Of a stretch of 64,000 nt of DNA, positions 39,401 through 48,139 are shown in pieces. The stretch spans positions 1-64,000 of IMG/VR virus record IMGVR_UViG_3300048924_000619; one strand, 5' to 3'. Made by a program: the position numbers and the translations under genes. Numbering within the stretch: the stretch's first letter is position 1; every line of letters begins with the position of its first letter. The DNA comes from a virus. Under the pieces are notes generated by a model, which saw only the letters and a list, made by a program, of their open reading frames with translations, was not told the origin of the DNA and ran no database searches.

Positions 39401-39461
39401 CGCCCTTGCAGGGCACACAAGCTTTGGTTCGGACCCGGGTGCAATTCCCGGCGGCTCCACC
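39401..39461 (+). ncRNA. ssrA: tmRNA acceptor piece (permuted, two-piece type)
   Basis: The 3' part of tmRNA, encoded first. T-arm CCGGG-TGCAATT-CCCGG (39435-39451) is followed by acceptor strand CGGCTCC (39452-39458), discriminator A and CC. It pairs with GGGGCCG at 39540-39546, giving a G3:U70 wobble, the alanyl-tRNA synthetase signal. CGCCCTTG (39401-39408) can pair with CAGGGGCG (39563-39570) as helix P2. The terminal A is not encoded and must be added. Confidence 0.9.
39402..39414 (+). repeat. TTCGCCC hairpin copy 3
   Basis: GCCCT-TGC-AGGGC preceded by AATTC. It overlaps the 5' part of the tmRNA acceptor piece, where the same bases can instead form helix P2. Confidence 0.65.
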
Positions 39462-39539
39462 CAAGCCCATCGACCGCCGCGAGAGCGGGCGGCGCCCGGA
39501 GCGAAGGGGCGTTGATGCTAACGGGACGATGGGCTTCGG
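39462..39539 (+). ncRNA. Intervening segment of the tmRNA precursor
   Basis: Joins the two tmRNA pieces in the precursor. AAGCCCATCG (39463-39472) pairs perfectly with CGATGGGCTT (39527-39536), extending the acceptor stem. An inner CCGCC/GGGCGG stem follows. This is the expected form of a segment to be cut out. Confidence 0.85.
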
Positions 39540-39775
39540 GGGGCCGATCAGGATCGACGAGCCAGGGGCGCGGTGAAAGCCGCATTTGATAACTCTGAAC
39601 GACAACTATCCCATCGCTCAGGCCATCGCGGCCTAGCAGGAGCCCGGCGGGGGCTTGGCAACAGAACCCCGCCACCCAGAGGCCTAGGCGGGCCAACCGA
39701 TCACCGAAAGGGACCACGGCGGCGCCGATCGTGGCGACTCCCCCGGCCGGTTGGTTCGACCCTAGGCCTCTGGGC
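39540..39775 (+). ncRNA. ssrA: tmRNA coding piece with peptide-tag frame
   Basis: Begins GGGGCCGATCAGGATCGACG, close to the conserved tmRNA 5' end. The tag frame ends AAC-GAC-AAC-TAT...GCG-GCC-TAG (39598-39636) and encodes NDNYPIAQAIAA, like alphaproteobacterial tags (NDN-x start, small hydrophobic AA end). The resume codon is uncertain; CTG (39595) directly precedes. Downstream, GGCGGGG/CCCCGCC pairs, and a perfect 14-bp helix joins 39675-39688 to 39761-39774, with CCAACCG/CGGTTGG and CCACG/CGTGG inside. The 3' end is not exactly known. Confidence 0.92.
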
Positions 39776-40113
39776 CAACGAGAAGACCGACAGCGCGCCA
39801 GCGTACCAGTCTTAGTAAATGGGTGAATCTGGTGGGAGCCTGACCGCTCCCGTTCCTGAGGGCTGGGGGGGAAGCGATTGATCGTCGCTGATACCGAAGC
39901 TCAAGGGCGACAAGATCAGGTTGGCTAGCCCGAACGCGCCGCAGCACCGCCGGCGCCAGTACGGAGGTCCCGGACCGGTTGCGCGTGCTGGCGCAGCCGC
40001 GGAATCCCCGCCCATCGTGGCTTCGGCCTTGAACGTGGGAAAGTCACCCCGGCTGCGTTCCACGCGGTCGGGCAGGCCCTTCCGGGGGATCCTGATGACC
40101 GGGGCATGAATTC

Positions 40114-40125
40114 GCCCGAACGGGC
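40114..40125 (+). repeat. TTCGCCC hairpin copy 4
   Basis: GCCC-GAAC-GGGC preceded by AATTC. Confidence 0.65.
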
Positions 40126-40291
40126 AACAGAGGTCTGTGCCGACAGACGGTCAGGGGCGGCCCCCGCGAGGTTTCGACTTCAGCGACGGGATCGTAAGTC
40201 CTTGGGCATCGGCCCGTGCGGTGTGCCGGCGGTTATCCGGTTGTCCGGGGGCAATTGACTGAACCCCCTCAACAAAGCTGTCAGGAGTTGC

Positions 40292-40303
40292 GCCCGAAGG
40301 GGC
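40292..40303 (+). repeat. TTCGCCC hairpin copy 5
   Basis: GCCC-GAAG-GGGC preceded by GTTGC. Confidence 0.6.
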
Positions 40304-40529
40304 ACACGAGTTGTCGGCGGGGAGGCGGTTAGCGCCGCTTCCAGCCAAGGTTGGCCAACCGGGTCAATGCTCTGCGCAGGGCGGCGACCTTAAGCGTGAA
40401 TGGCATCGCGGTTCGAGTCCGTGGCGCGCACATGGCAACCGCCGGCGAAACCATCTGGCGGCGGGGCATCCGAGCTATCGGAGTAGGGCCCCGCCGCTGG
40501 GGCAGACTTCCCCCGCCCCTCCCAATTCG

Positions 40530-40537
40530 GTCGTGAC
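40530..40537 (+). promoter_or_regulatory. GTCGTGAC motif before the portal gene
   Basis: Exactly 14 bases before the portal ATG, with a CGCC/GGCG hairpin in between and no Shine-Dalgarno. Confidence 0.7.
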
Positions 40538-40551
40538 GCCAGTATCGGCGC

Positions 40552-42297
40552 ATGGCCGACAATCCCGCCGCCGTTGCGACAGATCCGAACGCGCCCGCGT
40601 CGGAGCGCCACGACGCGCAGGCTGAGTTCCAGAAGTCGCACGGCACGGCCGGGATCGCGTCCGAGCTGTTTCCATCCGCGGCGATGGAGCCGGTCATTGC
40701 CCGGATCCAAGAGGTTCTGTTCGAGCAGGATCTCAACAAGGCCGCGCAGGGAAACCTGATCGTCGGCCCCTGGAAGAACAAGCGGCCGCAAGACGGCGGC
40801 CAGTCCGTCTTCCTCGACAATTTCCAGATCCAGACGCAGGGCCCCTACTGGGATCGGCCTGGCGTCCTGGGCTTCGACGCCATGCGGTCGATGGTCGAGC
40901 AAACGCCGATCCTCAACAGCATCGTGCTCACGCGCATCCGCCAGGTCCGCCGCTTCTGCCGGCCGCGGATGGGCAACACGGGCCCCGGCTTCGTGATCGA
41001 ACACGTTGATCCGCAGGTCGAGCTCAACGACGACCAGCAAGCATCGATCCAACGCCTGACGCAGTTCGTGATCAACTCCGGTTGGGAAACGGACGCCAGG
41101 GCCCGCAAGCGCAAGAAGCGCGACCCGTTCGCGGCGATGATGGCGAAGCTCGTGCGCGACACGCTCACGATGGACGCCTGCCCGATCGAGACCGAGTTCA
41201 AGCGGTCGCGGAGCCTGGGCCTGGACGGTCTCTATGCGCTGGACGGCGCCACGATCCGCCTGTGCACCGAGGAGGGCTACAACGGTGACGACGAGTTCTT
41301 CGCCCTGCAGGTCATCCAGGGCAACATCCGGACCGCCTACACCTACGACGACCTGATCTATGAGGTGCGGAACCCGCGCACCGACGTGACCGCCTGCGGC
41401 TACGGCTACTCCGAGACGGAGATGCTGATCCGCATCGTCACCTACCTGCTGAACACGATGACGTTCAATGGGTCGTTCTTCGACAAGAACTCGATCCCGC
41501 GCGGCATCCTCAACGTCTACGGTCAGTTCACGAACGAAGACGTCGCGGCGTTCAAGCGCCAGTGGAACGCCATGGTTCGCGGGGTCCAGAACTCCCACAA
41601 CCTGCCCGTTCTGGTTTCCAAGGACCAGGAGTCCGGGACCAACTTCACCGAGGTCGGCGGCCAGCTCAACGAGATGGCCTTCGGGAAATGGCTCTCCTTC
41701 CTGACGTCGATCGCGTGCGCGATCTTCGGCGTCGCCCCCGAAGAAATCTCCATGGAGTCGTTTGCCACGACGAGCCGCGGGCTCGGCGGGAACGACACCG
41801 AGGAGAAGCTCGTCTCAGCGAACGACAAGGGCCTCGTGCCGCTGCTCAACTTCGTCGAGGACATCTACTCCGATTTCATCCTCCAGCCCTTCTCGCCGCA
41901 GTACCGGCTGACCTTCAAGGGCCTCGACGATGAGGACGAGGACAAGCGCTGGGAGCGTCAGAAGCTCTCGCTCACCTGGAACGAGGTGCGCGCGGTCGAC
42001 AGCATGGACCCGATCGATGGGCCGCTGGGCGACGCGCCCATGAACCCCACGCTGATCGGCATCTGGGCTCAGGAGTCCGGCGTCGGCCAGCCAGAAGAGC
42101 CGGAAGAGGACTTCGGCGACCCGGACGCCGCCGGCGCCGATGATGGCGTGCCCGCCAGCGGAGAGCTGGAGGCAGGCCCGCCCGAACAGCAGACAGAAGA
42201 CGCAGGCGCGCCGGATCTCGGTTCGCCTGCCGGCGGCGACGAAGTGGCCAAGGCCCTCGATTTCGGCCTGCCGATCTACGTCCTCGACCTGTCGTGA
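40552..42297 (+). CDS. Phage portal protein
   Basis: A 581-aa portal: AMRSMVEQTPILNSIVLTRIRQV near the N-terminus, a central beta region (YALDGATIRLCTEEGYNGDDEFFALQVIQGNIR...YDDLIYEVRNPRTD), NTMTFNGSFFDKNSIPRGILNVYGQF, and the stem/wing helices to ~460. The last ~110 residues are acidic and low-complexity, then end ALDFGLPIYVLDLS. It forms the ring through which DNA enters the head. Transcribed behind GTCGTGAC, and its own stop codon lies inside the next copy of that motif. Confidence 0.93.
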   Translation: MADNPAAVATDPNAPASERHDAQAEFQKSHGTAGIASELFPSAAMEPVIARIQEVLFEQDLNKAAQGNLIVGPWKNKRPQDGGQSVFLDNFQIQTQGPYWDRPGVLGFDAMRSMVEQTPILNSIVLTRIRQVRRFCRPRMGNTGPGFVIEHVDPQVELNDDQQASIQRLTQFVINSGWETDARARKRKKRDPFAAMMAKLVRDTLTMDACPIETEFKRSRSLGLDGLYALDGATIRLCTEEGYNGDDEFFALQVIQGNIRTAYTYDDLIYEVRNPRTDVTACGYGYSETEMLIRIVTYLLNTMTFNGSFFDKNSIPRGILNVYGQFTNEDVAAFKRQWNAMVRGVQNSHNLPVLVSKDQESGTNFTEVGGQLNEMAFGKWLSFLTSIACAIFGVAPEEISMESFATTSRGLGGNDTEEKLVSANDKGLVPLLNFVEDIYSDFILQPFSPQYRLTFKGLDDEDEDKRWERQKLSLTWNEVRAVDSMDPIDGPLGDAPMNPTLIGIWAQESGVGQPEEPEEDFGDPDAAGADDGVPASGELEAGPPEQQTEDAGAPDLGSPAGGDEVAKALDFGLPIYVLDLS

Positions 42298-42298
42298 C
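42291..42298 (+). promoter_or_regulatory. GTCGTGAC motif overlapping the portal stop
   Basis: The portal TGA is part of the motif. It lies 32 bases before the next ATG, which has a Shine-Dalgarno (GAGGGG). Confidence 0.6.
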
Positions 42299-42330
42299 GG
42301 GATAGTGGAGCTCTCATCCGAGGGGATCGC

Positions 42331-42612
42331 ATGGCTGTTTGGACGCCCGAAGGCCACGTCACGCTGAGTGCAACCTGGACCAAGCTTCTCGACGCGAACC
42401 CTCTGCGCCGCTTCCTCAAGTTTGCGCCGTCGACCTCCTTCTACGACGCCTACTGGACGACCGACGCGAGCGCCGCCGGCACGGCGAACGTCGAGGGCTT
42501 TCCCCTGACCGCGGGCGAAGATTTCGGCCTGCAGCCCGGCGTCTGCCCGACTGACGCGATCTACATGCGCAGTCCATCGGGCGAGGTCGTGACCTTCCGC
42601 GAGGGCTTCTAA
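42331..42612 (+). CDS. Small virion-region hypothetical protein
   Basis: A 93-aa protein (MAVWTPEGHVTLSATWTKLLDANPLRRFLKFAPSTSFYDAYWTTDASAAG...VVTFREGF). It ends in a VTFREGF-like tail also seen at the end of its large neighbour (VFTFQEDF), hinting at a shared capping or assembly motif. Function unknown. Confidence 0.7.
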   Translation: MAVWTPEGHVTLSATWTKLLDANPLRRFLKFAPSTSFYDAYWTTDASAAGTANVEGFPLTAGEDFGLQPGVCPTDAIYMRSPSGEVVTFREGF

Positions 42613-42615
42613 CCG

Positions 42616-45600
42616 GTGTCCAAGCTCCCTCCGTTCGGTCTTTTCCCGACCCCCATCCGGCTGCTCGGAAACAAGGTCGCAGCCGGCGCCGCAGCAAACA
42701 CGCGAGTCGGCCACCTGCTCTGCAGTGTGTCGGGCGTGGCGCTGACTGTTGTCTCGGGTCCGTTCTCGATCAGCGGTGGCGACCTCTATACCACCGGCGT
42801 CACGGGGGCTGCGGGGACCACGCAGACCGCTCGTATTCGCGCGACCGGCAGTCCGTTCATCGAGATCGATCAGGACTTCGTCATCTCGGCAGTGGGAGTC
42901 GCTGGTCCCCCCGACACGACGCCTGTCGCTTTTGATTTCGCCGACGTCTCGAACGCCGAGCTGTCCACCGACTATATCTACAGCTTCGTGGTCGCGGGCG
43001 TCGACGCGCCCTGTGCGGTCACGGCGACCGGGGCGGTTCAGGTCAAGATTAGTGGAGGAGCCTACGGGCAAGCTCCGGGAAATGCCGTCCTTGGCGATAC
43101 GATCACCGTCAAGGTTACTTCGTCGAATAGTTATTCCACGCCGGTAAGTGGTTCGTACACAGTCGGAACGCTAACCGATAGTGTCACGATTACGACGAAA
43201 CTGTCGAGCACGTCAGTCTATGGCGTCGAAATCGGTGCTACAGGAACCGGCCTCTACGCCGGAATGGCGCTCGATGTCGGCAGTGAATTCACCCAAATGC
43301 CGCAGCGGTGGCACCCGTCGAAGAACCCGGATGGGTTCTTCAAGAGCGGTCCGCTTTACACCTCAACTCTCGGCTTTCCGAGCCCGTGGTGCGCCGCCAT
43401 CGACCCCTATTGGTTGGGCGCGCGCTCTGAGGTCCCGGACGGCTTCGGTCTCGACGCCGTCACGCTGATCCCAGGCGGCGGCGCGAACCTGAACATGCGC
43501 GTGCCTGACGCCGCGCTGGTTCCCACCCTCCCGACGGTTTTCACCGGCGCCGGCGGCAAGCCCAACCTCTTGGCTGCGCAACTCTACTCGGCGCCTGGAT
43601 ACCTGATCTCGGCCAAGGGCGACTTCATCGTCGAGGCGATCATCCAGACGCCGGCGGGCAACCTCCTGGGGATGTGGTCCTCGTTTTGGACCTCGGGCCA
43701 GTTCTGGCCGAACGAGGCCGAGATCGACGTTCCGGAGTTCTTCAAGGCCCTGGCGATCGATACCGGGCCTGGCTCGTCGTCGCGCGCCGATGGCCAGACC
43801 TACATCCGGTACAACTCGATCACCAACGGGTCCGACGGCGGCGGCGCGGGCTCGGAAACACCGGCCTTCCTCGATATCTCGGACAGCCGACCCTACTGGT
43901 TTATGGCCAAGAAGACGTCGACCGGGGTCGCCTTCTACGACGACTTCGATGTTCAAGGGACGCTTGCCCTTCGCGGAACCGCCGTCAACAACATCAACCG
44001 GTACTCCGGTGCGCACGATATCCGCATCGGTATGGGCGCGGCGCCGTATGGCGCGTCCGGAGCGGCGACGCGGACCTTCGACGCTTCGCAATGGGCGGGC
44101 GGCAAGGATCATAAGATCCTCATGTTCCGCGCCTGGACGCCTGCCAGCCGGCCGCGCAACTTCCCGACCGTCGATCTGGGCACGGTGAACGTCGCGCCTG
44201 GCCAAACGGGCGTGACATTCCAGGTTCCCGCCGCAGCGACGCTGTGGGCCGGCAAGGTGCTGCCGAACCTCGAGGAGGTCATTGGCGGCTTCTATTCCTA
44301 CGACAGCCCCGGCGCGCCGACACGCAACGGCACGACCAAGCTTCCCGGCGGGATGACCTATAGCGCGACGACGCGTCAGATCACTTGGGATGTCCCGTCG
44401 ACCGAGGGCGGAACGGTCTGCGCTTACATCGTCGGGTCCTACACCGCCGGCGGCGCAGCGACGCGCGCCCGGGTCACTTTCAAGGTTGCGCCTGCGAAGC
44501 AGGGGACCTTCCCGTCGGTGATCGGGATGAACTCGGGGTCAGTCCTGAACCAGGCGGTCGCGTACACGGACTTCCACTCCGGCGACCTCACCCACTCCTA
44601 CCAGAGCGTCAGCGCCGACCAGTCCTGGGTCACGGTGACGATGGGGGCGAACAACCGCTCCTTCACCCTCACCGGGACAGCACCGGGGGTTGATCAAATC
44701 GTGACGGTATCAGGACAGGCGATTAACGGCGCGGGCCAAGTCACGCCGTTCACGACGACAATCAACGTCTCTTCGGCCTGGAGTTCGTCGGCTTGGTCGG
44801 CGCTGAAGCACGACTGGGATTTCACCGACACGACCAAGGTCTACTCGAACACCACGGGTAGCACGCTCGCCGATCCGACGGCGGGGACCGTCGCGATTGC
44901 GATGGTGAAAGACAAGAAGGGCACTGCGGACCTTACGAATGCCACGGCGAGCACGCGGCCGGTCTACATGAACATCGGCGGCATCCCGATGGCCAAGTTC
45001 ACCAAGGCCACGCCGACCCATCTCGACAGCGCCAACGCCGCGATCTCCTCGGAGTTCGGCGGCGTGAACAAGCCCTTCACCGTGGTCATGGCGGTCAAGC
45101 GCGGAACGGCCGGCGTCAGCGTGCGGCCTATGTCGCTCCAGGTCTCCGCGAACTCCTCGCCCGTGGCGGTCCTATACGGCAGCTCCAACTCCTTCGGCTA
45201 CCAGCGGAACGACGGCACGAACAACCGCACAATCGCCAGTGCGGGCGGCGTCGCGGCGGTCGATGAAATCCACGTCTGGACGCTCTGCTTCGACGGGACC
45301 AACCTCACGCTCCGGAAGGATGGCGTCGAGATCTTGGCGCCGACGCTCGTCAATGCGCCGCTCTCGATTGCGCTTGTCGGGATCTGCCTGGGGACCCTTC
45401 GGTCCAACGCGACGACCTGGGATACCGCCCTGGCCTTCGACGGGGCGATCGGCCGCGTCTTCGTGTCGACGGACACCTCGATCTCGACCGACGTGGTCCA
45501 GGCCGAAAACCTGCTCATGGCGCAGTTCGGCCTGGGCGGCACGCCGCCGGTCACGGTCACGGACAACACCCCGGTCATCACCGGGACCGTTGGAGCCAAC

Positions 45601-47316
45601 TACATCAGCTCCACCCCCGTCGCTTCGGGCGGCATCGGTCCATACACCTGGGACCTCGACCTCACTCTGGGGGGCCCGATCCCGGACGGGTCCACGATGG
45701 ATCCCGCGACGGGCATCATCAGCGGTGTCCTGACGACCGCGGCGACCTACGCGAACATCATCCGCCGCGCCACCGACAGTAGCCCGACGGCGAAGCAAGG
45801 GAGCGCGCCGGCGTTCACTGTCACCGTCGCTGCGGCGAGCTGGACTCCGGCAGCCTGGACGGCGCTCAAGCACGTCTACGACCCTTCCGATGCGACGGCG
45901 GTCTTCACCGACACCGCCGGCACGACCGCGGCCAGCCCGACGGCCGGGACCGACAAGGTCGCGCTGCTGAAGGACAAGAAGGGGACCGCGGACCTCTCCA
46001 ACGCGACCTCGACAACCCGGCCGGTCTATCAGCTGCTCAACGGCGTCCCGATGGTGAAATACACCAAGGCGACCCCGACGCACCTGGACAGCACCGCTTC
46101 GAACTGGGCGACCGAAATCGCCGGGACAAACACCCCGTACGCGATCGTCATGGCCGTTAAGCGCGGAACCTCCGGGGTCAGCGTCCGACCGCTCGCATGG
46201 TCGACCTCGGCCGGAAGCACGCCGATCCAGCATGTCATCGGTTCCAGCGGTGGCTTCGGCTGCCAGCGGAACGACGGCACGACCCGCACAGTCACGACGA
46301 GTTTCGGCGAGGCAAACCTCGACGAACTCCACATCTGGACGTTCATCTACGACGGCACGAACTACATCATCCGCAAGGATGGGGTGGCTGTTGCTGAAAG
46401 CCCTCTGGCGGCGCTGACGACGGCGGCGATCACCATCGCCAACTTCACCGTCGGCACGACCAAGAGCGCCGCCGCGACCTGGGATACGGCCTTCGCCTTT
46501 GATGGCGCCTTCGGGGCTATCTACTTCTCGACCGACACGACGGTGACCTCGGACATCGTCAACGCCGAGAAATACCTGATGGCGCGCCACGGGATCACGG
46601 TCGTGACCCCGACCGAGCTGGTCCCGGGCGCCGCGGTCCACGCAACGGCGGCGAACGCCAACGTCGACGTTCTTCCGAGCGCCTCGATCGTCGCCGGCGC
46701 GCTGGAGCAGTTGATCGTTCGCACTCCCAATCAGCCGATCGCAACACCTTCAGGTTGGACCCTCAAGGCCGCCATCGACAACCGCGGCACCCCCGGAGCT
46801 GCGGGGTCGGTCGCGGAGCAGCTGTTCGTGAAGTTCAGCACCGGCTCCGCCGCGGCTCTGACGATCACCGGCACCTACAACAACCTGACGGCGCGGCGCT
46901 ATGCGACCCTCGGAGTTGATCCCACCAATCCGATCGTCGGGATCTCGGCCAGCATCTCCGGAGACCCCATCAGCGGCGCGTCCGTCGCAACGACGGCGGT
47001 CACGGCCCCGGGGACCACGACACCGTCGGACCATTGCTTGGTCCGCACCTTCGTGGGTCTCGCTCTCGATGCGACGGCGGCGGGTCAATCGGGCTTCACG
47101 AACAGCAGCCTGTCGAACGTCCAGACGGCGGTCTCCTATGGGACCCAGATCGGCGTCGGCGGCGTGATCGCGACCAACATCGGCGAGAAGTCGGTGGCTG
47201 GGCACGTCAACCCCTGGGCCGGCGCCTTCACCAGCTCGAAGCAGGTGGCGATCACCTACGCGCTCACGCCTTCGCCGACGGCGGCTGACGTCTTCACCTT
47301 CCAAGAGGATTTCTGA
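42616..47316 (+). CDS. Giant GH16/lectin-domain virion or adhesion protein
   Basis: 1566 aa. After a beta-rich start, residues ~290-510 look like a GH16-type concanavalin fold with EIDVPE (369-374), the E-x-D-x-x-E catalytic pattern. Bacterial Ig-like segments follow. Two long repeats, ~722-970 and ~1076-1330, each have W...W(S/T)ALKH, KDKKGTADL, KATPTHLDS, VMAVKRGT and a WDTA(L/F)AFDG block, and look like LamG-type lectin domains. A He_PIG-like domain (~980-1070) separates them. The tail ends VFTFQEDF. It probably binds or degrades surface polysaccharide. GTG start. Confidence 0.8.
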   Translation: MSKLPPFGLFPTPIRLLGNKVAAGAAANTRVGHLLCSVSGVALTVVSGPFSISGGDLYTTGVTGAAGTTQTARIRATGSPFIEIDQDFVISAVGVAGPPDTTPVAFDFADVSNAELSTDYIYSFVVAGVDAPCAVTATGAVQVKISGGAYGQAPGNAVLGDTITVKVTSSNSYSTPVSGSYTVGTLTDSVTITTKLSSTSVYGVEIGATGTGLYAGMALDVGSEFTQMPQRWHPSKNPDGFFKSGPLYTSTLGFPSPWCAAIDPYWLGARSEVPDGFGLDAVTLIPGGGANLNMRVPDAALVPTLPTVFTGAGGKPNLLAAQLYSAPGYLISAKGDFIVEAIIQTPAGNLLGMWSSFWTSGQFWPNEAEIDVPEFFKALAIDTGPGSSSRADGQTYIRYNSITNGSDGGGAGSETPAFLDISDSRPYWFMAKKTSTGVAFYDDFDVQGTLALRGTAVNNINRYSGAHDIRIGMGAAPYGASGAATRTFDASQWAGGKDHKILMFRAWTPASRPRNFPTVDLGTVNVAPGQTGVTFQVPAAATLWAGKVLPNLEEVIGGFYSYDSPGAPTRNGTTKLPGGMTYSATTRQITWDVPSTEGGTVCAYIVGSYTAGGAATRARVTFKVAPAKQGTFPSVIGMNSGSVLNQAVAYTDFHSGDLTHSYQSVSADQSWVTVTMGANNRSFTLTGTAPGVDQIVTVSGQAINGAGQVTPFTTTINVSSAWSSSAWSALKHDWDFTDTTKVYSNTTGSTLADPTAGTVAIAMVKDKKGTADLTNATASTRPVYMNIGGIPMAKFTKATPTHLDSANAAISSEFGGVNKPFTVVMAVKRGTAGVSVRPMSLQVSANSSPVAVLYGSSNSFGYQRNDGTNNRTIASAGGVAAVDEIHVWTLCFDGTNLTLRKDGVEILAPTLVNAPLSIALVGICLGTLRSNATTWDTALAFDGAIGRVFVSTDTSISTDVVQAENLLMAQFGLGGTPPVTVTDNTPVITGTVGANYISSTPVASGGIGPYTWDLDLTLGGPIPDGSTMDPATGIISGVLTTAATYANIIRRATDSSPTAKQGSAPAFTVTVAAASWTPAAWTALKHVYDPSDATAVFTDTAGTTAASPTAGTDKVALLKDKKGTADLSNATSTTRPVYQLLNGVPMVKYTKATPTHLDSTASNWATEIAGTNTPYAIVMAVKRGTSGVSVRPLAWSTSAGSTPIQHVIGSSGGFGCQRNDGTTRTVTTSFGEANLDELHIWTFIYDGTNYIIRKDGVAVAESPLAALTTAAITIANFTVGTTKSAAATWDTAFAFDGAFGAIYFSTDTTVTSDIVNAEKYLMARHGITVVTPTELVPGAAVHATAANANVDVLPSASIVAGALEQLIVRTPNQPIATPSGWTLKAAIDNRGTPGAAGSVAEQLFVKFSTGSAAALTITGTYNNLTARRYATLGVDPTNPIVGISASISGDPISGASVATTAVTAPGTTTPSDHCLVRTFVGLALDATAAGQSGFTNSSLSNVQTAVSYGTQIGVGGVIATNIGEKSVAGHVNPWAGAFTSSKQVAITYALTPSPTAADVFTFQEDF

Positions 47317-48122
47317 TGACCATCCTCCCGAAGCTCTGGCACCCGACTGCGCGGCCCAGCGGGACCTGGGAAACCTGCATGTGGGAGAACGATCCCTATG
47401 TGGGCTACGGGCACGCCGCCCACGGCCGTGCCCGGCCGATGGAGTGGCAGATCTTCGCCGATCCGACGGAACAGGCACTCAACGTCTTCTCCAACCCGGT
47501 CGCGGGCGAGTTGGCGATCACGCCGGCGGCGATCAGCGGCACTGGCGGGAACTTCGTCGCGCCGTTCCCACCGGGATCTGGACCTGGCGGGATCGACCCC
47601 ATCCTCGCGCAGGGTACGCCCTTCACCCGCGCCAGCGGCCTGATCACCTCGCGCCGCACCTTCTCCCAGACCAACGGCACATTCTCGTACGAGGCAATCT
47701 TTCCCCAGGTTGGAGACGGCGGGGCCTTCTCTGCCGGGTGGCTCGTCAATCTGGACACCCACAAGGAGATCGACATGCCGGAGGTGCTCTCGGGGCGTCC
47801 TCGGCAAATAGAATACAATATCCTGAGCGGCGGTAATCAGTTCGGGACGGTGATCAGCGGGAACCGCATCATCGTCATGCCGTCGACGTGGGATCCGAGC
47901 GTCTATCACGAACACAAGATCCTCTGGGACGCGACGCTTGTGGCCTTCTTCCTCGACGGGATCGAGCGCTACCGGATCAATCACGGCGGCGTTCTCATCG
48001 ACCCGCTGTACTGGGTCTTCAACAACTCGGCGCTCTATGACTGGGGCGACTACGTCACGCCCCCCGCGGCCGGCTTCATCGGAACGCCGATGAAGGTCCG
48101 CAAGGTGCGCGTCAAAGCGTAG
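47316..48122 (+). CDS. GH16-like beta-glucanase-fold protein
   Basis: A 268-aa protein. LITSRRTFSQTNGTFSYEAIFPQVGDGGAFSAGWLVN, then KEIDMPEVLSG with EIDMPE (151-156) as the GH16 E-x-D-x-x-E motif, and YHEHKILWDATLVAFFLDGIERYR, a typical GH16 strand. TGATG overlap with the giant gene suggests co-translation. It looks like a free enzyme version of the domain in that protein. A depolymerase for capsule or matrix sugar is likely. Confidence 0.8.
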   Translation: MTILPKLWHPTARPSGTWETCMWENDPYVGYGHAAHGRARPMEWQIFADPTEQALNVFSNPVAGELAITPAAISGTGGNFVAPFPPGSGPGGIDPILAQGTPFTRASGLITSRRTFSQTNGTFSYEAIFPQVGDGGAFSAGWLVNLDTHKEIDMPEVLSGRPRQIEYNILSGGNQFGTVISGNRIIVMPSTWDPSVYHEHKILWDATLVAFFLDGIERYRINHGGVLIDPLYWVFNNSALYDWGDYVTPPAAGFIGTPMKVRKVRVKA

Positions 48123-48139
48123 GCGTAGGCGAGGCGGAT

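Noticed and set aside
39401-39461. Reading the tmRNA 3' end only as an attachment-site copy for the integrase
   Set aside because: Integrases often use tmRNA ends, but here the whole permuted gene including the tag frame is present, and it lies about 39 kb from the integrase in the window. It remains a possible secondary use.
40372-40432. Possible second tRNA (T-arm CGCGG-TTCGAGT-CCGTG followed by GCGCGCA)
   Set aside because: The T-arm looks right, but only about 27 bases separate a partial acceptor match from the T-stem, so no D-arm plus anticodon arm fits. It may be part of the larger RNA or a decayed tRNA.
38994-40820. Protein-length open frames across the tRNA/tmRNA region
   Set aside because: They exist on both strands but lack ribosome sites, cross the tRNA and tmRNA, and have compositions typical of structured GC-rich RNA.
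45172-46641. 489-codon open frame on the minus strand
   Set aside because: Antisense to the duplicated lectin-like domains of the giant protein; the sense repeats are clearly protein-conserved.
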